DNA from: CAYSND01 sp964642235 | GTDB lineage: Bacteria; Bacteroidota; Bacteroidia; Bacteroidales; UBA932 | Assembly (NCBI GenBank): GCA_964642235.1 | Contig: CAZXOP010000050.1 | Coordinates: 1-12,300, forward strand | Reading direction: 5' to 3' | DNA length: 12,300 nt | In this document: positions 5,700-12,300 of the stretch, one piece after another | Layout: every line of letters starts with the position of its first letter | Position numbering within the stretch: position 1 is the stretch's first letter | The notes under the pieces: model-generated | Told to the model about the DNA's origin: nothing | The model's input: the letters and a program-made list of their open reading frames with translations, nothing else | Database searches by the model: none | Translations under genes and position numbers: made by a program

Positions 5700-7133
5700 A
5701 TGGAGCGAAAAAAAACGGTCTTCCTAACAGGCGCCACAGGGAATATGGGGTGGTCCACCCTGCAGGAGCTGTTAAACCGAAAGGAGCGTTTTAATATCAA
5801 AATTCTCTCCCTCCCAAGCAATGTAAATAGAAACAGACTTGCACCTTATATAAAAAAAGGGGTGCTGGAGGTGGTTTGGGGCGATCTCTTAAATTACAAT
5901 GATATTCTTCGTGGAGTCTCAGGCTCCGATTTCGTCCTTCACGTCGGAGGAATGGTCTCCCCTAAAGCGGATGCCTTCCCTGAAGAGACAATGAATGTCA
6001 ATATTACTGCTGCTAAAAACATCGTGGCTGCTATTAAAGCAGCTCCCGACCCTGATTCTATCTCAGTGGTCTATATCGGTTCAGTGGCACAAACCGGGGA
6101 TAGACCCTCTCCTCTCCATTGGGGAAGGTGCGGGGATCCTATTTTCCCGAGCATATACGACTACTATGCACTCTCAAAATCTATCGCGGAATCTATTTTC
6201 GCAGAGTCGGGGTTAAAGAGGTGGGTCTCCATAAGACAGAGCGGAATGCTTTACCCCTCACTCCTAAAAAAAGCAAATAACCCTATAGCCTTTCATGTCC
6301 CTTTTAATGAGGTACTTGAATGGGCTACAGTGGAGGATTCGGGCAGAGTACTTGCAAACCTCTGCGACATGGAACTTCCGGAGCATTTTTGGAGATCTTT
6401 CTATAATCTTAGTAGCGGCCCCTCTTATCGCCTTACAAATTATGAGTTTGAAGTATTGCTTCTTAAGACCATATCGGTACCACCTCCCGAGAAGATATTT
6501 GATATAAATTGGTTTGCGACCAGAAACTTCCATGGACAATGGTATGTCGATAGCGATGTTTTGGAGAGTTACCTCCATTTTAGAGAGAATATAGAGTGTG
6601 ATCTCTATTTTGAGAGGATGTCGAAAGAGCTCCCATGGTATTTTTCGCTTGCAAAGATTATCCCCTCCTCCCTCATTAAACTCTTTATGAAACAAGTCGC
6701 CAAGACAAAAGAGTTAGGGACACTTGACTGGATTAAAAGAGGGAATATCGAGAGAATTAACGCCCACTTCGGCTCTCAAGACGAAATGAATAAAATAACT
6801 TCATGGGATGATTTTGATTTTTCAAGACCTTCCGAAACCCCCATTTTACTTGACCATGGATATGACGAGAGTAAACCTTTATCAGAGCTAAGCATAGATG
6901 ATATGAAACAGGCTGCCACTTTTAGAGGTGGAAAATGTCTCTCTGAGAAGATGCGTGAGGGAGATATTTTCACCCCACTTAGCTGGGAGTGTCAGTTCGG
7001 ACATAAGTTCTCCGCTACTCCGAACATTATATTAAAGGGTGGACACTGGTGTCCCCATTGTCTCTTGGAAAAGAGATGGGAATATGACTCTATAGCTAAA
7101 GGGAACCGATTCTTCGCTCAAGTGTGGAGATAA
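5700..7133 (+). CDS. Extended SDR (NAD-dependent epimerase/dehydratase) with C-terminal zinc-ribbon-like domain
   Basis: A 477-residue, probably cytoplasmic protein. The N-terminal ~330 residues are an extended short-chain dehydrogenase/reductase: Rossmann motif TGATGNMG at 10-17 (GxxGxxG), GDLLN (61-65) at the nucleotide-contact position, VYIGSVA (124-130), and catalytic Y156-x3-K160 in YYALSK. Substrate is unknown; sugar nucleotides, sterol-like or 3-beta-hydroxy substrates are typical of the superfamily. After about residue 368 comes a separate segment ending in a C-x3-H-x15-C-x2-C pattern (Cys431, His435, Cys451, Cys454), as in treble-clef/zinc-ribbon modules with the W-x-C-x2-GH ... G-x-W-CP-x-C layout. 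Plain SDRs are about 300-350 residues, so this is a fusion. The gene begins 3 bases after the esterase stop. Its last 38 bp overlap the end of the convergent kinase gene, and the chain stops abruptly after FFAQVWR. Confidence 0.82.
   Translation: MERKKTVFLTGATGNMGWSTLQELLNRKERFNIKILSLPSNVNRNRLAPYIKKGVLEVVWGDLLNYNDILRGVSGSDFVLHVGGMVSPKADAFPEETMNVNITAAKNIVAAIKAAPDPDSISVVYIGSVAQTGDRPSPLHWGRCGDPIFPSIYDYYALSKSIAESIFAESGLKRWVSIRQSGMLYPSLLKKANNPIAFHVPFNEVLEWATVEDSGRVLANLCDMELPEHFWRSFYNLSSGPSYRLTNYEFEVLLLKTISVPPPEKIFDINWFATRNFHGQWYVDSDVLESYLHFRENIECDLYFERMSKELPWYFSLAKIIPSSLIKLFMKQVAKTKELGTLDWIKRGNIERINAHFGSQDEMNKITSWDDFDFSRPSETPILLDHGYDESKPLSELSIDDMKQAATFRGGKCLSEKMREGDIFTPLSWECQFGHKFSATPNIILKGGHWCPHCLLEKRWEYDSIAKGNRFFAQVWR
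6990..7061 (+). other. Putative zinc-binding motif of the SDR fusion
   Basis: These bases encode residues 431-454 of the SDR protein, with C431-x3-H435 and C451-x2-C454 separated by 15 residues including G447-G448-H449-W450. Four such ligands in this order are the expected set for one structural Zn ion. The assignment is by motif only. Confidence 0.6.
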
Positions 7134-7740
7134 TCAACTCAACACACCCCTCTATTCCGAATTTGGAGACATTTAAACAGAGATCATAAGAGGAGGCTGC
7201 TCCCCATTTCTTAAATGTGTAGTAATTATAGTACTCAGCTCTCTGTTTATCCTTTTTATTTATCAAAGACTCCGCTTCCGAACTCGACATAGAGAACTTT
7301 TCACTTATATTTTTTATTCTCTCCTCTATTTTGGCTGTAATAAAAACCGATAAGAGGTTTGGCATCTCCCTTAAAACATAATCGGCACACCTCCCCATAA
7401 ATAGAGAGTCCCCCTGCTTGGCAAGTTTAATCATGACTTCACTCTGAATCTGAAAAAGTCTTTCATTGCCAAGATACCAATTAGGGGGAATAAAGCACTC
7501 CCCTATGGTATTGAGCTGCATCCCCATAATTCCACCCAAGAATGAAGTGGATGAGGGGCTCCCCATACGCTCATCGGCTTTTTCGAAGAGTTCAGGTGCC
7601 AGTCCACTCTCTTTAGAGGCCTGAAAAAGAATCTCCTTATCATAGTAGGAGGCATTTAATTTTTCCGCAAGTAGCTTTCCTATTGCTGCACCGCCGCTTC
7701 CGAACTCCCTGCCGATAGATATTGTATAAAAATTATTCAT
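7096..7740 (-). CDS. Cytidylate kinase-like family protein
   Basis: A 214-residue P-loop nucleotide-kinase-like protein of the Cytidylate_kin2 type, distinct from the housekeeping CMP kinase Cmk. Visible motifs: SIGREFGSGGAAIGKLLAEKL (8-28), which holds the family's atypical glycine-rich loop in place of a classical GxxxxGK[ST]; YYDKEIL (32-38); GRCADYVL (116-123); the K-x-D-x2-R-x2-YY segment (163-171), which corresponds to the lid; and WGAASSYDLCLN (179-190). It is cytoplasmic, and its true phosphate acceptor is not established. Its ATG lies inside the end of the MATE gene (8-bp overlap ATGAATAA), so it is translationally coupled to that gene and last in the acetate/butyrate kinase operon. 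Its 3' end overlaps the convergent SDR gene by 38 bp. Confidence 0.85.
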   Translation of the reverse strand: MNNFYTISIGREFGSGGAAIGKLLAEKLNASYYDKEILFQASKESGLAPELFEKADERMGSPSSTSFLGGIMGMQLNTIGECFIPPNWYLGNERLFQIQSEVMIKLAKQGDSLFMGRCADYVLREMPNLLSVFITAKIEERIKNISEKFSMSSSEAESLINKKDKQRAEYYNYYTFKKWGAASSYDLCLNVSKFGIEGCVELIISTLERRIGSL

Positions 7741-9091
7741 GTATTTGAGTTTTAATTTTTTTACTGAAATTAATCAACATAGTCGCAGAGACCACTGTGG
7801 CAATGATATCAGAGATAGGGAAACTATACCATACACCTGATACTCCCATAAGAGGGGGTAGAATCACAAGACCCGGTAATAGAAATAACAACTGTCTCGA
7901 AAGCGAAAGGAAAATAGCCCTCTTGGCCAGACCTAAAGATTGGAAGAAATTAGAGACTACCATCTGAAAACCGACTATCGGAAAGACCATTAATGCTATC
8001 CTTAGTCCTCTTGATGCCAATGATATTAGTTCCTTATCTCTCGTAAAGGCAGAGACCACGATGTCAGGTATTAGTAGAGACATGAGAAACCCTATGGTCG
8101 TTACAACAGTGGCATACATCATGGTTAATTTAAGCACTTTAAGAACTCTATCATATTGCTTTGCCCCATAGTTATAACCTGCTATAGGCTGCATCCCCTG
8201 ATTAAGACCCATTACCACCATAACTATAACAAATGAGACTCTATTTACTATCCCATAGGCCCCTATAGCCAGATCTCCTCCATACTTTCTGAACTGTAAA
8301 TTTATTAATATCACTATAAAACAGGAGACGAAATTCATAGAAAACGGAGCTAATCCTATCGACAATGAATCCTTGACTATCCTCTTATCTAACTTAAAAA
8401 TCCCCTTTTCAAAGTGAAGCAGTGCATCTTTTTTACTAAAGATACTTATAATCCAAATTAAAGAAACGACTTGGGATATAATGGTCGCTATCGCCGCACC
8501 TCTTATCCCCCATCCAAAAGAGAAGATAAAAATAGGATCGAGTGTAGCATTGAGTATAACGGTAAAAATGGTAGCCATCATCGCTTTCTTGGGGTGTCCT
8601 GAGGAGCGAAGCAACGCATTGAGGGCAAAATAGATAGAGGAGAAGATGCTACCGGATAATATTATTGTCATGTAATCCCTCGCATATTTAATGGTATTTT
8701 CACTTGCCCCGAAGAAATAGAGAATAGGGTCTATAAAAATGAGTGAGAAAACGGAGAATAATATGCTGACTATAATACTCATAACCACTACGTTACCAAG
8801 AACCTTTTTAGCCATTCCATAATTCTTCTGTCCAAGCAGCACAGAGGTTAGAGTAGCCCCACCCACCCCTACGAGTGTGCCGAATGCTGCCCCTAAATTC
8901 ATAAAAGGAAATGTAACCGCAAGTCCTGAAATAGCCAAAGCACCCACCCCCTGCCCAATAAAGATAGCATCCACCATATTATAAAGTGAAGATGCAGTCA
9001 TGGCAATAACGGCAGGAATAGCATATCTTCTAAGAAGAGTGCCGACCTTTTCAGTGCCTAATTCAGTTGGAACGTATTGGTTTTTCGTCAT
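7733..9091 (-). CDS. MATE family multidrug/solute efflux transporter
   Basis: A 452-residue inner-membrane protein with about 12 hydrophobic segments in two homologous halves, the normal size and shape of a MATE transporter. The first half opens with LLRRYAIPAVIAMTASSLYNMVDAIFIG, the classic MatE start, followed by the FPFMNLGAAFGTLVGVGGATL region. The second half repeats the pattern around GLAPFSMNFVSC and GLNQGMQPIAGYNYGAKQYDR. These proteins export cationic drugs or metabolites using Na+ or H+. The closest named type appears to be MepA/NorM-like, but substrate cannot be assigned. Its ATG overlaps the stop of the butyrate kinase gene as ATGA, and its end overlaps the start of the kinase-like gene by 8 bp, so it is co-transcribed and coupled with both. 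Confidence 0.93.
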   Translation of the reverse strand: MTKNQYVPTELGTEKVGTLLRRYAIPAVIAMTASSLYNMVDAIFIGQGVGALAISGLAVTFPFMNLGAAFGTLVGVGGATLTSVLLGQKNYGMAKKVLGNVVVMSIIVSILFSVFSLIFIDPILYFFGASENTIKYARDYMTIILSGSIFSSIYFALNALLRSSGHPKKAMMATIFTVILNATLDPIFIFSFGWGIRGAAIATIISQVVSLIWIISIFSKKDALLHFEKGIFKLDKRIVKDSLSIGLAPFSMNFVSCFIVILINLQFRKYGGDLAIGAYGIVNRVSFVIVMVVMGLNQGMQPIAGYNYGAKQYDRVLKVLKLTMMYATVVTTIGFLMSLLIPDIVVSAFTRDKELISLASRGLRIALMVFPIVGFQMVVSNFFQSLGLAKRAIFLSLSRQLLFLLPGLVILPPLMGVSGVWYSFPISDIIATVVSATMLINFSKKIKTQIHE

Positions 9092-10155
9092 TTATACTCT
9101 TTAACCTCCTCTCTTCCTTCGAGGACGGCAAGACCGTTTCTTGCAAGAGCCCCCATTTCGTCCTCTCCGGGATAAATTTTTACAGGGGCAATAAATTCTA
9201 CCATATCAGTCAGTTGCTTCATCATCTCTTTTCCGTAAGCAATACCGCCTGTAATAAGGATGGCATCCAATTTTCCGGAAAGGACTGCTGCTGAAGCCCC
9301 TATCTGTTTAGCAACATTATAAATAAATGCATCGGCTATAAGTGTAGCCTTTTCATCTCCGGCAGCCACTCTCTGCTCTAATTCAAGAAAAGAATTAGTC
9401 CCTAAATGAGCAACTACACCACCCTCACCTATAAGCATCTTTTTAACATCCTTATACTCATATTTGCCTGAAAAGCAGAGTTCCGCAAGAGAGAGTGCAG
9501 TTATCGTACCTGAACGTTCGGGAGAAAAGGGACCATCCCCTTTAAGAGCATTGTTTACATCCACTACCCTTCCTCCGAGATGTACCCCGACAGAGACACC
9601 TCCGCCAAGATGAACCACTATTAATCTTAGCTCCTCATAGCTTCTCCCAACATCAGAAGCATACTGCTTTGCAATAGCTTTCTGGTTTAGGGCGTGAAAA
9701 ATAGAGGCTCTCGGAAAGAGGGGGTGCCCTGAAACTCTTGCTACATCACTTAACTCATCGACCACGACCGGATCGGCAATAAATGCACGACACCCGATCT
9801 GATGAGCAATCGAATTAGCTATCAGAGCCCCTAAGTTAGAGGCATGTTCACCATATTTAGCTGAGGCCAAATCATTTAACATGAGATCATTAACCTGATA
9901 AACTCCTGACTCAATAGGTCTAAGGAGTCCTCCCCTTCCAACTATTATAACTATATCTGAGAGTACTATACCATTCTCTAATAATGTAGCTATAATAACA
10001 TCCCTGCGAAATTTATATTGATCAATTATAGAATTAAAACCCGATATCTCCTCTAAGGAGTGCCTGAGAGTTTTAGAAAATACCCCGGTTGTCCCTTCGA
10101 AAAGAGCTATCTTCGTAGAAGTTGAACCAGGGTTAATGGTCAATATTAATCCCAT
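9088..10155 (-). CDS. buk: Butyrate kinase
   Basis: A 355-residue cytoplasmic kinase of the acetate-kinase/actin-fold superfamily. It converts butyryl phosphate plus ADP to butyrate plus ATP; relatives also use isobutyrate or other branched acids. Motifs: INPGSTSTK at 7-15 (phosphate loop), RGGLLRP (74-80), ADPVVVDEL (127-135), HLGGGVSVG (182-190), DGPFSPERSG (207-216) and TGGIAYG (302-308). The length is typical (about 355), which separates it from acetate kinase (about 400). It lies 5 bases after the phosphate butyryltransferase gene and overlaps the MATE gene by ATGA. Together with ptb it forms the substrate-level phosphorylation route from butyryl-CoA to butyrate. Confidence 0.94.
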   Translation of the reverse strand: MGLILTINPGSTSTKIALFEGTTGVFSKTLRHSLEEISGFNSIIDQYKFRRDVIIATLLENGIVLSDIVIIVGRGGLLRPIESGVYQVNDLMLNDLASAKYGEHASNLGALIANSIAHQIGCRAFIADPVVVDELSDVARVSGHPLFPRASIFHALNQKAIAKQYASDVGRSYEELRLIVVHLGGGVSVGVHLGGRVVDVNNALKGDGPFSPERSGTITALSLAELCFSGKYEYKDVKKMLIGEGGVVAHLGTNSFLELEQRVAAGDEKATLIADAFIYNVAKQIGASAAVLSGKLDAILITGGIAYGKEMMKQLTDMVEFIAPVKIYPGEDEMGALARNGLAVLEGREEVKEYK

Positions 10156-10160
10156 ATAGA

Positions 10161-11066
10161 CTATTTTGCTGTTAAAGCCGCAAGCGCAATAGAGTTAAGT
10201 TTAGTATCGATACTGTCAGCACGTGAAGAGAGTACACATGGAGCCTTGGCACCTGCTACTATTGCTGCTAATTTTATCTCCTTGCAGAGCTGGGAGTTAA
10301 CTTTATAAAAGACATTTGCTGACTCGATATTAGGGAAGAGTAAGCAGTCTGCATCTCCTGCCACAGGGGATACAAGTTTCTTAATGGCGGTAGCTTCTGC
10401 AGAGAGAGCCACATCGAGAGCTAAAGGACCATCTCCTATACATCCGGGGATCTGTCCTCTATCTATCATCTTAGAGATCAATGCTGCATCAACACAAGCC
10501 GGCATCCCTGCAAGCATCTGCTCAGTAGCTGCAATAAGAGCCACTTTTGGTTTATCGATATTAAGGGCCTTAGCTGTGTTAACAAGATATTTAGTTATAG
10601 CTATCTTCTGACTCAAATCAGGAGCAGGAATAACAGCCATATCTCCCAATACAATTAGTTTATGGTAGTTAGGGTTTGAAACTACGGAAACGTGTGAAAG
10701 AACTGCTTTAGGAGGGAGGAGACCTCTCTCTTTATTCAGGATAGCTCTCATATATTTATCTGTGGAGCAGAGACCTTTCATTAATATATCGGCATCTCCA
10801 CTATTAATTAAATCAACAGCAGTAGAGATAGCTTTAAGTTCTTCATTAACAGGAATAATTCTGAAAACGGAAGGATCTATTTTCTCTGCGCTACAAACTT
10901 GATGAATCATTTTTTCATCACCTACAAGGGTAGCCTCAACTATACCTAACTGTACTGCTTGATAAGCTGCAGAGATGGTATGGTCGTCAACTGCCCATGC
11001 AGCCACAAGTCTTTTTTTGGTTTTAGAGCGAAGTTGGTCGTAAATCTGTTCAAAACTAGTAATCAT
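10161..11066 (-). CDS. ptb: Phosphate butyryltransferase
   Basis: A 301-residue cytoplasmic acyltransferase. It exchanges CoA for phosphate on butyryl-CoA to give butyryl phosphate, the substrate of the next gene product. It belongs to the phosphate acetyl/butyryltransferase family. Visible marks are VAAWAVDDHTISAA (21-34), the ADILMKGLCSTDKYMRAIL region (92-110), LSHVSVV (123-129), IGDGPLALDVA (210-220), and the closing GAKAPCVLSSRADS (272-285), the conserved phosphate/CoA-site signature. The ~300-residue length fits Ptb rather than the longer Pta. It starts 11 bases after the acetate kinase stop, with no separate promoter evident in that gap, so it is read as part of the same transcript. 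Acyl-chain preference (butyryl versus isobutyryl, isovaleryl or propionyl) cannot be told. Confidence 0.93.
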   Translation of the reverse strand: MITSFEQIYDQLRSKTKKRLVAAWAVDDHTISAAYQAVQLGIVEATLVGDEKMIHQVCSAEKIDPSVFRIIPVNEELKAISTAVDLINSGDADILMKGLCSTDKYMRAILNKERGLLPPKAVLSHVSVVSNPNYHKLIVLGDMAVIPAPDLSQKIAITKYLVNTAKALNIDKPKVALIAATEQMLAGMPACVDAALISKMIDRGQIPGCIGDGPLALDVALSAEATAIKKLVSPVAGDADCLLFPNIESANVFYKVNSQLCKEIKLAAIVAGAKAPCVLSSRADSIDTKLNSIALAALTAK

Positions 11067-11077
11067 AATTATCGAAT

Positions 11078-12289
11078 TTATTTTTGTTTAACAATATGCA
11101 TGGTATCTCTGGCTATAACCAATTCTTCATTGGTGGTAACAGTAACTACGGTAACCTTTGAGCCTTGTTTGGTAAGAATAACATCTTGTGCCCTTACTTT
11201 ATCATTTTTAGTGTCATCAAATTCAACACCTAAATAACCGAGAGTAGAGCAGATCTCTCTACGGGCATCCCAATCATTTTCCCCTATTCCTCCGGTAAGA
11301 ACTATTAAATCAATTCCCCCCATAACGGCACTATAAGCCCCTATATATTTTCTAACACTATGATAAAGCATCTCGAGAGCAAGCTCTGCACGCTTATTTC
11401 CTCCATTGGTAGCATTTACCAAATCGCGACAGTCAGAAGAGACTCCCGACACTCCGAGGAAACCGCTCTTTTTATTTAATACCGAATTAATCTGAGCTGG
11501 GTTGAGCCCCTCTTTTTCTTGAAGGAAAAAAACAAGTCCTGCGTCCACGTTGCCGGAGCGGGTCCCCATAACCACCCCTTCAAGTGGGGTGAATCCCATG
11601 GAGGTATCGACTGATTTACCATCTTTAATCGCTGTAATGGAGCTACCATTACCAAGATGACAAGTTACTATCTTTGATTGGTTTATATCGAGACCGACAA
11701 GTTTACAAGCTTTTTCAGCTACAAATTTATGACTTGTTCCATGGAAACCGTAACGGCGAATCTTATACTTCTCATAATATTCATAAGGGATAGCATACAT
11801 GTATGAAGCTGCCGGCATTGTCTGATGGAAGGAGGTATCAAAGACTGCCACCTGCGGAGTTTTAGGCATCAAATCAAAAACTGCTTTAATACCGAGTAGG
11901 TTTGCGGGGTTATGTAGGGGAGCAAGCTCACAAAGCTGCTCAATACCTTCTACTGCCTTCTCATCTATCTTGCAGGAGAGAGGGAACTTCTCACCACCAT
12001 GAGCCACACGGTGTCCAACTGCCTGAATATCACTCAATGATTTCAAGACACCCCACTCACCGTCTGTTAAAAGCTCGAGTACGGCTTTTATCCCTTCGGT
12101 ATGGTTAGAGACCGGTTTAGTAATTTCATATTTATCCTTCCCTGTGGCCTTGTGGGTAATATCTCCCATTGGGAGACCTATTCTTTCAACAATCCCTTTA
12201 GCCAAGAGTGAAAACTCGTCATCATTGTGCATATCCAAAACCTGATATTTCAATGATGAACTTCCGCAATTTAAAACAAGAATTATCAT
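11078..12289 (-). CDS. ackA: Acetate kinase
   Basis: A 403-residue cytoplasmic kinase that interconverts acetyl phosphate plus ADP and acetate plus ATP. It provides ATP by substrate-level phosphorylation in anaerobes. All signature segments are present: VLNCGSSSLKY (5-15, Asn7), GHRVAHGG (92-99, Arg94), VFDTSFHQTMP (149-159, Asp151), RYGFHGTSH (179-187, His183), HLGNGSSI (211-218), MGTRSGNVD (241-249, Arg244), LTGGIGEN (331-338) and TNEEL near 386-390. These correspond to the catalytic residues known in the family. The start ATG is 11 bases from the right edge, so the promoter is outside the window. It is the first visible gene of a run that continues with ptb, buk, a MATE transporter and a kinase-like gene. 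Its usual partner phosphotransacetylase (pta) is not seen and may lie further upstream. Confidence 0.97.
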   Translation of the reverse strand: MIILVLNCGSSSLKYQVLDMHNDDEFSLLAKGIVERIGLPMGDITHKATGKDKYEITKPVSNHTEGIKAVLELLTDGEWGVLKSLSDIQAVGHRVAHGGEKFPLSCKIDEKAVEGIEQLCELAPLHNPANLLGIKAVFDLMPKTPQVAVFDTSFHQTMPAASYMYAIPYEYYEKYKIRRYGFHGTSHKFVAEKACKLVGLDINQSKIVTCHLGNGSSITAIKDGKSVDTSMGFTPLEGVVMGTRSGNVDAGLVFFLQEKEGLNPAQINSVLNKKSGFLGVSGVSSDCRDLVNATNGGNKRAELALEMLYHSVRKYIGAYSAVMGGIDLIVLTGGIGENDWDARREICSTLGYLGVEFDDTKNDKVRAQDVILTKQGSKVTVVTVTTNEELVIARDTMHIVKQK

Positions 12290-12300
12290 AAAAAGTATTA

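Noticed and set aside
6264..6695. 143-codon open frame on the minus strand inside the SDR gene
   Set aside because: It lies fully antisense to a well-supported SDR coding region with clear motifs, shows no recognisable domain, and has no promoter or spacing logic.
5700..7133. SDR gene as a pseudogene or frameshifted gene
   Set aside because: The frame is open over 477 codons with all SDR catalytic motifs and the four potential zinc ligands. Only the short tail is odd, which is not enough to call it broken.
7090..7140. Intrinsic terminator between the convergent operons
   Set aside because: No GC-rich inverted repeat followed by a T-run is visible; the two coding regions overlap here.
12290..12300. 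TACTTTTT just before the acetate kinase ATG as a promoter core
   Set aside because: It lacks the final G of TAnnTTTG and would place the RNA start at or after the ATG. The real promoter must lie beyond the window.
1..12300. Mobile element, prophage, CRISPR array or defence system
   Set aside because: No transposase, integrase, phage structural gene, direct-repeat array or nuclease/toxin family is present. The gene content is housekeeping and metabolic with compact operons.

Overview
The window looks like chromosomal DNA from a member of the Bacteroidota, most likely the order Bacteroidales. It is AT-rich. Most genes lack a strong Shine-Dalgarno sequence. Three places carry the Bacteroidota-type promoter core TAnnTTTG, two of them with a TTG/TTTG box 19-20 bases upstream. 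The gene families also fit: a DUF3822-like protein next to rsmD, an NrnA-type DHH phosphoesterase followed by FKBP lipoproteins, and a cytidylate-kinase-like protein next to a MATE transporter. Genus and species cannot be assigned from the sequence alone. A ptb-buk pair suggests an anaerobe able to form butyrate or a related short- or branched-chain acid.

Layout. (1) Positions 1-2130, minus strand: a three-gene operon (single-pass membrane protein of unknown function, DUF3822-like protein, RsmD 16S rRNA methyltransferase), followed by tRNA-Asp(GTC) with its own promoter. (2) Around 2097-2147: a short divergent promoter region. (3) Positions 2139-7133, plus strand: five tightly packed genes. 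These are an NrnA-like DHH/DHHA1 phosphoesterase, a one-domain FKBP-like lipoprotein, a lipoprotein with two FKBP-like domains, an exported alpha/beta hydrolase, and an extended SDR (epimerase/dehydratase) with a C-terminal zinc-ribbon-like domain. (4) Positions 12289-7096, minus strand: acetate kinase, phosphate butyryltransferase, butyrate kinase, a MATE efflux transporter and a cytidylate-kinase-like protein. Their spacing is very tight (11 bp, 5 bp, a 4-bp ATGA overlap, an 8-bp overlap), so they are probably one transcript. Its promoter lies beyond the right edge, where a pta gene would be a plausible neighbour.

How the genes work together. The right-hand operon holds two acyl-phosphate-to-ATP modules: acetate kinase, and Ptb plus Buk. 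The transporter and small kinase translationally coupled to them have no obvious place in that pathway. The left-hand plus-strand operon mixes one cytoplasmic nucleotide or oligoribonucleotide phosphatase with three exported proteins, two of which belong to the FKBP fold.

The window is almost entirely coding. There is no gene-free stretch over 300 bases, no insertion sequence, no CRISPR array and no phage gene. It looks like a conserved core region. The most unusual points are the SDR/zinc-ribbon fusion with its short C-terminus overlapping the opposing operon, the internally duplicated FKBP lipoprotein, and the possible pseudopilin-like plus actin-fold-like pair upstream of rsmD.
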